Part shown: in pieces, positions 49,712 to 63,300 of the stretch
Layout: each line of letters begins with the position of its first letter
Position numbering within the stretch: the stretch's first letter is position 1
Assembly: GCA_020632715.1 (NCBI GenBank)
Contig: JACKFA010000001.1
Location: 1-64,000, forward strand
Length of the DNA: 64,000 nucleotides
Direction: 5' to 3'
Origin: Deltaproteobacteria bacterium
GTDB lineage: Bacteria > Myxococcota_A > UBA9042 > PHBI01
Position numbers and translations under genes: made by a program
The notes under the pieces: generated by a model
Database searches by the model: none
What the model was told of the DNA's origin: nothing
The model's input: only the letters and a program-made list of their open reading frames with translations

Positions 49712-50480
49712 AGCGGTAGACCTGCGCGGGCTTCGTGCCCGTCACGCGCTTGCCGGGCGCCTCCTCGATGAGGCCGTCGGCCACCATCCGCTGGAAGCGG
49801 CGGCGGAAGTTGCCGGCGTCGTAGGTCTCGCCGACGACCGCCTCGTGGACGCCGCGCAGCTCCGCCACCGTGAACGTCTCGGGCACGAGCGAGAAGGCGA
49901 CGGGCGTCCGGTCGAGCTCGTCCCGCACGCGCCGGACGGCCATCGCGAGCATCTCGGCGTGGTCGAAGGCCAAGGGGAGCGCGCCGCTGTCCACGTCCGC
50001 ACGGAGCGAGGCCCAGCGGGCCTCGGCGGCGTCGGTGCCCGCGGTCACGAAGGGCGCGAGCGTCGGGCGGAGGAGCGCGTAGTGGGCGACCGAGATCACG
50101 CGCATCCGCGGGTCGCGATCGGGCGCGCCGAAGGTGTGGAGCTGCGCGAGGTACGCCGAGCCCTCGGGGAGCCCGGTCTCCTCGGCGAGCTCGCGGTGGG
50201 CGGCGGCCTCGACGCTCTCGCCGCGGTCGTCGTAGGCGTCGCCGACGCGGACGAAGCCGCCCGGGAGCGCCCACGCGCCCTGGAAGGGGTGCTCCTTGCG
50301 GCGGATGAGCAGGACCTTCAGGTCGGCGTCGAGCACGGTGAGCACGACGAGATCGACCGTCACCGAGGGGCGCGGCCACTGGAGCTCGCGGTAGCGCGCG
50401 AGGTAGTCGGCCTCGGTCCCGTGGCCGTCGGCCGAGGCCGCGCTCGCGCCCTCCCCCGCCCCGTCGTCGCCGCGCGTCAC
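49692..50480 (-). CDS. NrtR-like Nudix-domain transcriptional regulator
   Basis: Length is 262 aa with a GTG start overlapping the upstream stop (GTGA). The N-terminal Nudix-like domain (VLLIRRKEHPFQGAWALPGG, then ESVEAAAHRELAEETGL, a complete E-x7-REL-x-EE-x-G box) is followed by a winged-helix C-terminus (residues about 170-260; FTVAELRGVHEAVVGETYDA, NFRRRFQRMVADGLIEEA). NrtR proteins repress NAD-metabolism genes and respond to ADP-ribose; many have a broken catalytic box, but this one is intact, so it may also hydrolyse its ligand. Expressed with an ADP-ribose-type Nudix hydrolase upstream. Confidence 0.85.
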   Translation of the reverse strand: MTRGDDGAGEGASAASADGHGTEADYLARYRELQWPRPSVTVDLVVLTVLDADLKVLLIRRKEHPFQGAWALPGGFVRVGDAYDDRGESVEAAAHRELAEETGLPEGSAYLAQLHTFGAPDRDPRMRVISVAHYALLRPTLAPFVTAGTDAAEARWASLRADVDSGALPLAFDHAEMLAMAVRRVRDELDRTPVAFSLVPETFTVAELRGVHEAVVGETYDAGNFRRRFQRMVADGLIEEAPGKRVTGTKPAQVYRFSARGA

Positions 50481-51019
50481 GCGGCGCTCCCGCCGCCGCC
50501 CGGGCCCGCGAACCAGAGGGCCGCGTAGACCTTCGGGTCGACGAGGGCGCCCGCCGCCTCGCGCGCGCGCAGGAACGCGGGCACCTCGCCGAACGGCACC
50601 TCGTGGACCACGATGTCCTCGGACTCGTCGCCGCCGCCCTCGCCGACGCGCGTGAGCCCGTCGGCGCGGAACACCGTGACGACCTCGCTCGTGAGGCCGG
50701 CGGAGAGCGGGCCGTGGGCGACCCGCGTCATGTGGGCCGCGTCCCAGCCGGTCTCCTCGACGAGCTCGCGGCGCGCGGCCTCGGCGAGCGGCTCGTCGGC
50801 GGCGTCCGCGAGGTCCCCCGCGAGCCCAGCCGGGAGCTCCACGACGCGCGCGCCGACCGGCGGCCGGAGCTGCTCGACCATGAGCAGCCGCCCCTCGGGG
50901 GTCACCGCGATGATGATGACGATGCCCGAGGCGTTGGTGCGCTCGACGTACTCCCAGCCGGCGACCGAGACGAGGCGCGTGAAGCGCCCAGCGCCGATGA
51001 TCTGCTTGTCGTCCGCCAT
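50477..51019 (-). CDS. Nudix hydrolase, ADP-ribose pyrophosphatase-like
   Basis: Length is 180 aa from the ATG at 51019 (MADDKQIIGAGRFTRLVSVA) with GGAGGGGAGAGGGAG just upstream. The Nudix box EPLAEAARRELVEETGW is complete for the E-x7-REL-x-EE-x-G core, though the Gly before it is 7 residues away instead of 5. Residues before and after (MVEQLRPPVGARVVELPAGL) are typical of NudF-type ADP-ribose pyrophosphatases. It would remove ADP-ribose, the ligand of the NrtR encoded next in the same operon (GTGA overlap), giving a possible feedback loop. Substrate is by family resemblance only. Confidence 0.8.
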   Translation of the reverse strand: MADDKQIIGAGRFTRLVSVAGWEYVERTNASGIVIIIAVTPEGRLLMVEQLRPPVGARVVELPAGLAGDLADAADEPLAEAARRELVEETGWDAAHMTRVAHGPLSAGLTSEVVTVFRADGLTRVGEGGGDESEDIVVHEVPFGEVPAFLRAREAAGALVDPKVYAALWFAGPGGGGSAA

Positions 51020-51380
51020 CTCCCTCTCCCCTCCGCGGGCCGCGCCCGCCGCTGCCCTCTTCTTAGGGCAAAGCGGCGCGGAGCGGAAGCCGGACGGCGC
51101 GCCCCTCGCGATCGTGACGCAGCGCGTCATGAACCGGCCGAATCTGCCGACCGACCAATAAATTGGACGACCGTTCGTGGGCGACTTCGCACAGGAGACC
51201 CCCGCAGAGACGGCGTCGGCCGGCGCTCGAAGCGGGGCGGGGCCGACGGGCACGCACACATCCGGGTTGCATCTGGCTCCAAGCCGTCCTCAACTAAACG
51301 CGTGCGGGAAGAGCCGTCGGGCTCTCCAAACCACGAATCCCCAAGAAATCACACGACACGACACCCACCAGGGGGGTCCC
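51020..51380. other. Divergent intergenic region with a CCAAT/ATTGG palindrome
   Basis: The 361 bp hold the promoters of the Nudix-NrtR operon (leftward) and of the giant surface protein (rightward). CCAAT-AA-ATTGG (51155-51166) is an AT-rich 5-bp inverted repeat, unusual in this GC-rich setting, about 136 bp before the Nudix ATG, so it could be a promoter element or NrtR operator. TTGCAT at 51267-51272 with AACTAA 19 bp on (51292) is a weak promoter candidate for the plus strand. Nothing else coding was seen. Confidence 0.4.
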
Positions 51381-54300
51381 ATGCGTGACGCGATCCGCGC
51401 CGCCGCCGGCATTTCATTCCTCGCCGGCGTGCTCACCGCGACCAGCGCCCTCGCCGCGTTCTCCGTCGACGACAACAACGGCCGCGCGTTCGACGACTAT
51501 TACGACGGCAACAGCATCGACAACGCGCCCGGCGCGAGCAGCGGCTACTCGCAGAACGTGTACACGGGGACGCTGACCGTCGCGACGCCCGGGACGCCCG
51601 CGGTCATCGTGACGCGCCCCGTGGCGCCGTCGTCGTTCAGCGCGTGGACGAAGGTGCAGCTCAAGGGCTCGTTCCCGAGCATCTCGCGCGTGCACGTCGC
51701 CTTCCTCGCGGCCGACGGGACGCCCATCCCCGGCGCGCCCGCGACCGAGGTCGCCGTCGAGAGCGGCTGGGACCTGAAGGTCGACATGAGCGGCGTCGAC
51801 GCGGCGCAGTACCCCGCGGTGCGGCTCAGGATCACGCTCGAGGACACCCCCGGGAACCCCGTGCTCCCCGTGCTCGACGCGGTGCGCGTCAACTGGGCGC
51901 CGCAGTCGATCCTGCGCGTCGGCTGCTCGGCGCCCGCGACCGTCGCCTCCCACGCGGAGCTGCGCTACGAGATCCCGCTCTCGGTGAGCGCGGTCGAGGG
52001 CCGCGACGTCGTCGTGAAGCTCGCGAAGGCCGCGGTCGCCCAGAACCCCTTCGGCCAGAACGCGACGCTCACGCTCTCGTCCGCCACGAACGGCGGCGCC
52101 GTCCACGTCGGGAGCCCCATCACCATCTCGGGGATGCAGATCGACGACGGCGACGTCTTCTGGCACTTCACGAGCCCGATCAAGCCCGGCACGACGTTCC
52201 TCCTCACCGCCGTCCTGAAGGTGCCGAACGGCCTCGTCGAGGGGCTCACCTACACGTCGCAGGCCTCCGTGCAGGCGTCGAACGGCGCGCTCCGGACGAG
52301 CGCCCCCGTGACGACCACGGTCGCCGCCCACCCGAACCCGATCGTCCGCGTCAGCGCCTCCCCGACCTACAACGTGTTCGGCGCGCTCAGGGCGCAGGCC
52401 GGCGCGACGCTCACCGTGGCCGTCACGGCGCAGAACTTCACGAACGTCCCGAACACGGGCGCGCAGGTGTACTTCGACGCCGTCGTCGTGCACCGCCTCG
52501 ACGGCTTCGAGCTCCCGGGCGGGAGCGCCATCACCGGGCCGCCGACCAACATCAGCGGCAACGGCGTCTACATCGCGGCCGGCGCCTCGCAGACCTTCTT
52601 CGCCGGCGAGCCGACGGCGCGCACGGTCGCGGGGCCCGCGGTCGTCTGGACGGCGCCGAGCCTCGGGCTCGGGCAGGCCATCACCAACACCTACGAGGTC
52701 ACCCTCGAGCAGGACCAGCCCGACGGCCCGCTCGTCGAGGGCGACCAGATCGCGACGAGCGCGCAGCTGCTCTCGGCGTACGACAGCGAGTCGGCGAGCG
52801 CGAACCACAGCTTCCTCATCGGCGTCCCGTCGAACCCGTCGGGCGTCCACGCGCTCGGCCAGGGCAACGCCTTCCAGACGCAGATCCGCGCGCTCAACGA
52901 CGACCTCGTCACGACCATCGTGAGCTACGGGGAGCCCGTACACCTCCCGCTCTACTCGCGGAACAGCGGCGCCTCCGCGCTGAACGACGTCGTCCAGATC
53001 GCCGCCGTGCCGGCGGAGACGACGTTCTCGTCGTTCACGGCCACCGGGGCCGCGGTCTGGTACTCGACGGCGAGCCCCGTCTCGGGCACGCCGACCGCGC
53101 CGCCGGGCTACGACACCGCGAGCGGCACGTTCGACGCCTCGTGGTCGATGACCCCGCCGGCCGACCCGGCGACGGTCACCTGGGTCGCGGCCGTGTGGCC
53201 GACCCTCGCGTCGCCCTACTTCCCGATCCCGGACACGCCGTCGACCGGCTACGCCGACCTCGTCGTCACGCCGGACACCCCGACGGACGGGTGCGAGGCC
53301 AAGACCCTCGTCGGCTACGCGTTCTTCGACATCCGCGCCTACACGCCCTTCGGCGGGACCGAGCCCCTCGCGGCCGCGAGCGCCGGCAACCTCGCGCCCG
53401 ACATGGAGCCGTTCAACGTCAGCGCGAAGACCCCGTCGCTCGACTACTTCTCGGTGTCGGCGAACCCGCAGATCCGCGTCGGCCAGGGCACCATCGACGT
53501 GACCTACAGCGTCGTGAACCGGAGCCAGGCGTCGGCGAACACGGGCGACGCGCAGAACGCGCACCTGACGGCCCTCTTCCCGACCGTCCTCGTGAACGGC
53601 GCCACGGCGCCGCTGAACTTCATCTCGGCCTCCATCGACGGCGGCACGCAGGCCCTCTCCGGCTCGCCGCCGAGCCAGCTCGACGTGTCCTGGGCCGCGA
53701 TCCCGGCGGGCACCCAGAAGACCGTGACCGTGCGCTTCGGCGTGCCGGCGGGCGTCCTCCACGACGCGACCGCGACGTTCACGGCGACCGCGTCGCTCGA
53801 CGCCGTCGACTGCCCCCAGACCGTCACGCGCACGAAGAGCGCGTCGTCGACGTTCAGCGTGAGCCCCGTGCTCACGGCCGTGAAGAGCGTCGACTTCGAG
53901 GCCGCGGGCCCGGGTGACGCCCTGACCTACACGATCCGCACGCTCAACAGCGGCGACGGCGTCGCCACGAGCCCGTTCTTCGTCGACCGGATCCCCGAGA
54001 ACACCACGTTCACCTCGGGCGAGCCGGTCACGGGCGGCGGCACCTGGTACTTCTCCACGTCGGCGACGCTCTCGCTCCAGGAGCCGCAGAACCTGACGCC
54101 CGCGACGCTCGCCGCGGCCGGCTTCGTCGCCGGTCACCTCGAGAACGGCGCCTGGGTGCCGCCCGCCGGGATGACGCCGACCTGGGTCTGGGTCGACCTC
54201 GCCGACCAGAGCCTGACGCCGAAGCGACTCGTCACGGGGCGCGAGGTCGTCGTGAAGTTCACGGTGACGCTCGGCTCGCCGCCCGACGGGACGCTCATCG

Positions 54301-57300
54301 CGAACGCCGGCGCCATCGGCGCCGACCGCGTGCTCGCCGCGGTGACGAACCGCACGCGCACGATCCTCACCGAGGAGCCCTTCGCGAAGGTCACCATCGA
54401 CCTCCCGGACGTCGTCGCGTCCAACGAGATCTTCGGCTACTCGACCGAGGCCTACAACAGCGCGAACAGCCCCGACACGGAGTTCTCGCTCACGGCGACC
54501 CTCCCCGAGGGCCTCGAGTACGTCGACTCGACGCTCACGTTCAACGCCCTCGCGCAACAGAACCCCGCGTACGCCGGCGTCGTCGTGACGCCGACCGTCG
54601 GGAACGGCGGCCGCACCATCGTCTGGGACGTGACCGCCGCCACGGGGGTCGCGCTGCAGCCGCTCGAGGGGGTGCACGTCGACGTCACCGTGCAGGCCGC
54701 CGACGGGCTCTCGACCGGCACCTTCCTGACGGCCGTGTCGACCGTCATCGCCGCGAACGGCACGCACCAGGACGGCGTCGCCTTCTCGGCCGCCGACACG
54801 ACGCGCATCGAGAACGCCGACGTCACGGTGAGCGGGCTCGTCGACCAGCCGAGCCCGGTCGCCGGCGAGGGCGTGAACCTCTACTTCATCGTCGCCAACG
54901 TCGCCGGGCACGACGCCGCGGACGTCGCGTTCACCGTGACGCTCCCGCCGGAGCTCTCGTACGACCCCGGGACGGCGCTCTTCACGACGCCCGGCTGGTC
55001 GTTCGCGCCCGCGAGCGACCCGGTCGTCACGGGGAACACGCTCACGTGGTCGGTCGCGACGGGCAACGCCATCACGCGCGCGAACAACCCGGGCGGCGCG
55101 ATGCCGGGCAACAGCGGGAACCTGCAGCTCACGTTCCGCGCGATCGTCGCCCCGTCGACGCCGCCGGACACGGCGCTCGAGATCGCCGCGCACATCGCGA
55201 CCGCGACCGGCCAGGGCGACAACGTCGCGCCCGACGACGCGACCGTGAGCGCGCGCACGCCGCTCCCGGACCTGGCCGTCGCCGTGGACGCGCCGGCCAC
55301 CGCGCGCCCCGGCCAGGGCGTCACCGTGGCGGCGACCTACCGCAACCTGTCGCGCCAGGGCTCGAACAGCGCCGTCCTCGTGTTCCAGATGCCCGCGCGC
55401 GAGGGCCTCGCCAACGCGACGCTGCTCTCGGCGAGCGCGCCCGCCGGCGTCACGCTCTACTACAGCACGGCACCGCTCGACGGGCCCGCGCCGACGCTCG
55501 ACCCGGCGTCGCCGGGCGCCGGCTGGTCGTCGACGGTGCCCGCGGGCGCCACGTGGATCGGCGCGGCCCTGGGCCCCGTGCCCGGGACGTCCCCGCCGAA
55601 GACCATCTACCTCCAGGTGCAGCTCACCGACCCCGCGACGGGCGCGCTCCTGCTCGCCGGTGACACGCTCACGTTCTGCGGCGAGGCCCACCAGGCGGTC
55701 GGCGATCCGGCGGCCGAGCAGGACCTCGACAACAACAGCGCCTGCGACGAGCTCAAGCTCCCGGGGGTGAACCTGACGGCGAGCCTCGGGAGCGACCCCG
55801 TCGGGAGCGTGCCGGGCGTGGTCGCCGGCGGCAGCGTCACGCTCACGCCGGGGGTCGCGAACACCGGCACCGTGACCGCGTACGGCGTGACCATCGCGCC
55901 GACCCTCGCCGCGGGCCTCGTGTTCGTCAGCGACACCGCTGGGACGCCGATCATCGTGGACGCGAGCGGCCAGGAGTCCGCCGCGGTCGACCTCACCGGG
56001 GCGGCGGTGCTCGACCCGGTCGTCATCGCGCAGGTCGGCGGCCACTACGTGCTCGGGAGCGCCGATCCCGCCTCGCCGACCTACTACCGCGCCATCGGGC
56101 TCAAGCCCGGCGCGACCGTGACGTTCGACGTCGTCGCGACCGCGAGCGCGGCGAGCGCCGACAGCACGACGCTCACGTCGACGCTCCACGTCGGGACGGA
56201 CTACCAGCTCGGCTGGCAGCCCGGCGACCCGGAGGAGGAGCTGCTGACCGACAACGACGCCCAGAGCAGCGTCGTCGTGTACAAGGCCGACGCGTGGGTC
56301 GACAAGACCATGGCGCGCGCGAACGGGGCGAGCGGCGCGGCCGGCCTCGGCGAGCGCCTCGACGTGACGATCGACTACAACAACCTCGGGAACGCGCCGG
56401 CCGAGGACGTGGTCTTCACCGACTACTTCCCCGACGGCACGAGCTTCGTCGTGGGCTCGCTCCAGGGGCTCCCGGGCGACTTCGCGCTCGAGTACTACAG
56501 CGAGGCGCAGGGCTGGGGGTACACGCCCGCGGGCGGCGCCGGCAACACCGACACGGCCGTGCGCGGCTTCCGGCTCAAGGGTACCCTCGGCGCGCCGACC
56601 AACGGCTACTTCAACGCGCAGGGCGAGGGCCTCGCGGGCGGGACGTTCGCCGGCACGCGCGTGTCGGGCGGGCGCCTCGGCGGGACGGGGACCTCCGGCA
56701 GCTACCTGAGCCCGGCCATCCCCGAGGACGGGGCCGCGGTCATCAGCTACGGCCGCATCGTGCTGACGGACCTCGTCGCCAGGAACGAAGGCGACATCAC
56801 GGTGAGCGTCATCGACGCCGCGACGGGCGCGCCCATCGCGGGCTACGAGGGGCTCGTCCCCGACGCGTCGGGTGCCATCGACGCCGCGGGCATCGACCCG
56901 GCGGCCTACCCGGCGATCCAGGTGCTCATCACCTTCGGCGGTGACGGCGGGGTCGCCGCGAACTACGCCTCGGGCGCGACGCACCGCCTCCCGACGCCGC
57001 GCTACGAGACCGCGCTCGAGCTCGCCTACGCCGTCAACGACGACGACGAGCTGTTCGCGATCAACTACGACGCGCGCCTCTCGTCCCCCACCGGCGGCAA
57101 GGTGATCACGCCGGACGGCGCGGGCGGCTGGTCCCGGCGCGACGTCACCGGGCTCGACCTGAGCTCGGAGCTGGTCGTGCCGATCTACTTCGACACGCAG
57201 GTCGCCTTCGGGGTCCTGCAGTACACGAACTCGCTCGCGTTCTTCGCGCGCGACGCCTCGGGCGCGTACGACCTCGTCGACAGCTCGAACTTCGGGGGCC

Positions 57301-60300
57301 TGAGCTCGGACGGGGTCCACTACGGGCACCGGATCGACGACGACCACGCGGTCTTCGCGGTCAGCACCTCTCCCGACGGGAGCGTGTGGAGCCTCCACTC
57401 GTACGTCCTCGACACGGCCGGCGAGCCGCGCGTCATCGAGGCCGAGGTGCCGATCGGCGCGGCGGCCGACATCATCACGTCGACCGAGGCCGGCGTCTTC
57501 GTGATGAGCGACGCGCCGAGCACGGAGATCGCCATCGCCACACCGACGGCCGACTACACCGACTACGCCGTCGAGTACCTCACGATCCCCAACGGCGAGC
57601 ACTACCGCGGCTTCCCCGAGTCCTACCTCAGCTCGGAGGAGAAGGCCTGCTTCTACACGGAGGAGGGCTCGGCAGGCCTCGTCGAGAAGGTCGGCGGCAC
57701 CTGGACGGTCGCGCTCCTCCCGGCCCCTCCGGACACGGACTCGATCGCGTGCGGCGGCGCGGTCGGCCCGAACGGCGAGATCATCGTCGGGCGCGCCGTG
57801 GTGGCCAGCGAGCAGGTCTCCGTGACCTGGCAGCGTGGCCCGGACGGCGACTACGAGGTCACCATCGACGAGCCCATCGACGGGCAGCGCTACCTCCTCC
57901 AGTGGCTCGTGACCGACCAGCTCGCGGCCAACTACCAGAGCCGCGACGGCACGAAGGCCATCGTGCGCCGCTGGGACGGCGCGGGCCTCCAGACCCTGCC
58001 GGTGGCCCTCCCGACGGACCTCGCGCTCAGCAGCATCTTCAGCGCGCGCGACTTCATCGGCTTCCCGGTCGCCACCCGGTCGCCTGGCTTCATCCTCCAG
58101 CTGCGCGGCGGCGAGTCTCCCTACAACTTCGCCTTCGCGCAGCCGTCGGCCGACGGCCTCCAGTACGACGTCACCGTCCTCGACTGGCCCATCGGGAGCG
58201 CGCAGAGCTTCGCGTACCTCATCGGCGGCGGCGGACGGATCTTCGGCTACGATCTCCGCTACGCCGAGTCCGGAGCCGCGCTCTCCATCGTGAGCTGGGA
58301 CGTGAACGGCGCGCCGGCGACGGCGGCCTCGACGCAGCTCCCGCCCGCTCCGGCGGCGTACTTCGGGCAGGTCGTCGCGACCGGCGGCTTCAACGCGGTC
58401 GGCTACTTCGACAACGACGACGACGAGACCATCGCGGACAGCGACGGCTCCGGCCCGCCGACCGTCGGCGAGGCCGAGGGGACCAACACCTCCGCGGACT
58501 TCTCGCAGTGGGATCTGCGCGGGGACGCGCTCGCCTGGGTGCCCGAGGTCGGCGCCGAGCCGGACGACTACGCGTACCGCCTCCTCCCGCGGCCGTTCCG
58601 CACGCAGGACAACCACGCCGTCTTCGTGACGGCCGACGGTTACGTCGCGGGCTACGGCACCGACAGCGAGGGCGCGCCGGTCGGGCTCGCGTGGCAGCCC
58701 GACGGCGACGGCTACACCGTGGCGCCGCTCGTGTTCGAGGGCTCGAACCAGATCGACCTGTCGGCGATGGAGTACGTCGGGATCCAGCTCGACGCCGACG
58801 CGCGCGGCAACTACGCCGGGAAGTTCGCGTACGGCGAGGGCTACGACACGTCCGGCGACTACCGGGAGATGGTGGTCATCCGCGACGACACGCTCGGGAG
58901 CGGGTTCGCGGTGATCGCGGCGCCCTTCGACTACGGCCCGCGCAACGTCGTCGTGGACGCGCGCGACGCGGTCATCGGCTACGACGACTACATCGGGCGC
59001 CCCACGCTCCAGCGCTCCGACGCCGCCGGCTTCGCGGTGAAGGAGCTCCTGCCGATGCCGGCGGGCTCCGAGTTCTGCACGATCACCGACATCTACGGCG
59101 GCCGCGTCCTCGGCAGCAACGAAGATGGCGCCCCCGAGGAGACGCTCCTCTGGGAGCGCGACGGGAGCGGCGCCTGGCAGCTGCAGAACCTCGGCGCCGT
59201 CGGGGTGCCTTACGGGCTCGGGCCCGACGGGCAGGTGCTCGTCTACGACGACCAGACGGGCGCCGTGTCGATCGTCCGCGCCGATGGCTCGACGGTGGCG
59301 CTCACCGTCGCGGGCGGCCCGGCCACGGCGGTCGTCGCCGCCGAGGAGGACGCGGGCTACCTCGCCGCGCTGCGAGACGGCTACTTCCTCGGCGAGTGGT
59401 ACGACGACGGCGGCGACCAGCCGACTTACGGCGTCGCCGTCGGGCGGCTCCCGGCGCCGGGTGACGCGAGCTGGACCGTGGACCTCGTGACGCTCGCGGA
59501 GTTCAACGGCGCGGTGCTCTACCACCAGGGCGGGAGCTTCGTCCTGAACGATGGCAAGTCGCCGCCGGCCTACTTCGCGCGGCAAGCGGATGGCAGCTAC
59601 GCGCGCTACGACGCGCCGTACGGCACGCACATGAACATCGACGAGAACGTGCCGTTCGCGCCGGCCCTCGCGCTCTTCGCCGGGAAGGGCGGCGGCGGTC
59701 AGCCCACGGCGCCGGCGCTCGACCCGACCCTCGACGGGCCCCTCGCGTGGCTCCCGTGGGTGGATCCCAGCGTGGTCGTCCCGATCGAGACGCGCGCCGG
59801 CTCCGGCAACGACGTGCTCACGCGCGCCGCGAGCGACGTGTTCCACTTCTCGGACGGCGCGCAGCTCGAGCTCTGGGGGGCGGAGATCACCTCGTCGGGG
59901 AGCCTCGCGGGGCTCGTCGTGCAGTACCGCTCGGACGCGGTGCCGAGCTTCCGCTACCAGCTCGAGGTCGAGGACGTGTGCCAGGCGAGCGTGTCGAACA
60001 CGATGAGCGTGTCGACGACGACGCCGCAGGCGAGCACGGACAACGACACGAGCACCGCGAGCCTCGGGATCGCGACCGCCGATCTGCGCGTCACGGTCGC
60101 CGCGAGCAAGACCCTCGTGGTGCCCGGCGACTCGCTCGCCTACACGGTCACCGTCAAGAACGTCGGCGCGAGCCCGGTCGTCGGCGCGTCGTACAGCTTC
60201 ACGCCGCCGGCGGCGCTCGGGATGGCGAGCCAGGGCGGGCTCCTCGTGCCGGCCGGGAGCGCGCTCGCCGCGGGGCAGACGGTCACGTTCGGGCCGTTCG

Positions 60301-63300
60301 CGGCGACGGTCGGCGACCTCGTCGACGGCACGACGCTCACGGCGGTCGCCGGGACGTCGCAGGGGACGCCGTTCATCGACTGCGACCACACGAACGACCA
60401 GGCGTCGGCGACGGCCACGGTCGCGAACCTGCCGAACGTCTTCGTCACGGTCGACGCGCCGGAGAGCGTGCGCTACGGCGAGACCTTCGCGGTCACCGTC
60501 ACCTACGGCAACGACAGCAGCGCCCCCGCGAGCAGCGTCGGCCTCACGTTCACGCCGCCCGCGGGCTTCGTCATCGTCGGCGACACGACCGAGACGACCT
60601 ACGCCTTCGACGGCCTCGGCGCCGGCGACGGCGGCACGCTGACCTACCTCCTGAAGGCGTCGTCGTGCGCGGCGGTCGGGAGCAGCTTCACGAGCTCGGC
60701 GACCATCGCGGCGGCGCTCGATGTGTTCGAGGCGGACAACCAGGCCGCGGCGAACACGGCCATCACGGCGCCCGTGGCGGTGCTCTCGGCGACGATGGTC
60801 GCCGACCGCAGCACCGTCTACGCGGGCGGCGTGACGCGCTGGACCATCCACTACCGGAACGACGGCACCACCGCCGTCGACGGCGTCACCCTCACCGCGA
60901 GCGTGCCCAGCAACGCGACCCTCGTCGCGGGCTCCCTCAGCGCGGGCAGCGAGGCCGGCGGCGTCATCACCGCCAGCGTCGGCGAGCTCGACCTCGGCGA
61001 GGCCGGCGCCATCTCCTTCGCCACCGTCGCCGGCGCCTCCGGGAACCAGACCGGCACGCTCTCCATCACCGGTGACGACGCCTGCCCCACCGCAGGCGCC
61101 TACCCGGTCGTCGTCAACGCCACCCTCGGCCTCACCGCCACCAAGGCCGCGAGCCGCGCCACCGCCTGCGGCGACGGCCAGATCACCTGGTCCATCACCC
61201 TCGCGAACCAGGGCACCGCGGATCTCACCGGGCTCACCGTGCGCGACGCGGTCCCGGCGGGCTCGGCGCTCGTCGCCGGCAGCATGACGGGCGGCAACGC
61301 GCAGAACGCGAACGGCAACCCGAACCTCGTCTGGACCGTGAACACCCTCCGCGCGGGCGAGGGCCTCACCCTCTCCTTCCGGACCTCGGCCCCCTCGAGC
61401 GACGGCGCGCTCGTCTCCAACTCGGCGACCGTCTGGCAGGGCGCGACCCAGGTCGCGACCACCAACACCGCCGTCGTCCGCGTCGACTGCGACGGCTCCG
61501 TCCGCCTCCAGAAGTCGGTCGACGCCAGCTGCAAGGCCCCGGGTGACCTCCTCACCATCTCGCTCGCCTACACCAACACCCAGGTGGGCGTGACGGGCGC
61601 GGTCATCCAGGACCTCGTCCCCGACGGCCTCATCTACCAGTCGGGCGGCAGCTACGACGCCGCCACGCGCGTCGTCACCTTCGGGCCCACGGACATCGCC
61701 TTCGGCGGCTCCGGCACCGTCTCCTTCACCGCCCTCATCGACACCGCCACGACCTCGGGCTCGCTCGTCCTCGACAGCGCCTCGCTCACGGCCGCCGGCA
61801 TCCAGCCCGTCGTCTCCAACGGCGTGACCGCCATGGTCATGCTCTGCAACGACGGCGACGTCTGCACCCACGACGCCTGCGACCCCGGCCTCGGCTGCGT
61901 CATCACCGGCGGCAACGCCGGCGTCAGCTGCGAGTCCGGCGACCTCTGCGCCCCCGGCATGTGCAGCGCCGCCGGGAGCTGCGTCCCGCAGCCCATCATC
62001 TGCAACGACGGCAACGACTGCACCTCCGACGCCTGCGTCGACGGCGCCTGCCCCTTCGAGAACCTCGCCCAGGGCACCGCCTGCAACGACCACGTCAACT
62101 GCACCACCGACGACGTCTGCGACGGCGCCGGCGCCTGCGGCGGCACCCAGGTCACCTGCGGCCAGATCGGCGACTCCTGCGCCTTCGAGACCTGTAACGA
62201 GTCGACCGGCCTCTGCGACCAGGCCGCCCCGGCCACGGCCCCCGAGGGCACCACCTGCTCCGACGGCGTCAACTGCACGACCGGCGACAGCTGCAACAGC
62301 GAGGGAGCCTGCGTCGGCGCCCCCGTCGTCTGCGGCGCGCAGATCGGTGATAGCTGCACCGTCGAGACCTGCAACGAGTCGACCGGCCTCTGCGACGGCG
62401 CCACCGCCGCCTTCGCGAGCGCCGGCACGACCTGCGACGACGGCGCCCTCTGCACCGAGAACGACACGTGCGACAGCGCCGGCACCTGCGCCGGCACCAC
62501 CATCACGTGCGGTGATCAGATCGGCGACTCCTGCCGCTTCGAGACCTGCAACCCCGAGACCGGCCTCTGCGACGACGTCGCCCCGACCCAGGCCCCGACC
62601 GGCACCGAGTGCGTCTCCGAGGCGATCTGCACGTTCAACGCCACCTGCGACGCCGCCGGCGACTGCGTCGGCTCCGCGCCGGGCGAGGACGAGCTCGAGC
62701 ACGTCTACTTCTTCGTCCTCGACGGCGAGACCAGCATCCTCCTCGTCAGCACCGACAAGGTCCCGCCGCTCTCGCTCGGAAACGGCTTCTACCGCCGCTA
62801 CGACCTCGCCTTCGTCCCGGCCGACGCCGGCGACCTCCTCGCCGGGCTCCCGGCCGAGGGCGACGACGTGAACGACCTCTACGAGCTCCCGGCCGCCCTC
62901 TGCACCGCCATCGACGTGAAGCTCGTGCAGATCGACGTGCCGCTCGCGTGCACGCCGGGGGTCAACGACTTCTCGCTCGCCCCCATCGACGAGCAGTGGA
63001 ACGCCTTCGTCTGCGGCGCGTACACGGGGCTCTCCGACGCGAAGGGCAAGGTCGGCGTGGCCGAGGACTTCACGCCGGCGCCGGGCGGCTTCTCCATCGC
63101 CGAGTGGGTCGAGCCGACGCCCATCACCCTCGACCAGAACCGCCAGCCGTCGAACCCGCAGGCCTTCCAGGTGCAGAACGAGGGCGAGGCGCTCGGCGTC
63201 TTCTTCGTCGGGCAGCACGCGAACCTGACGAGCGCGGGCCAGATCTACGGCGACGTCGTGCACACCGAGGACTTCGCGTCGGCCTTCACGGTGACGTCGT

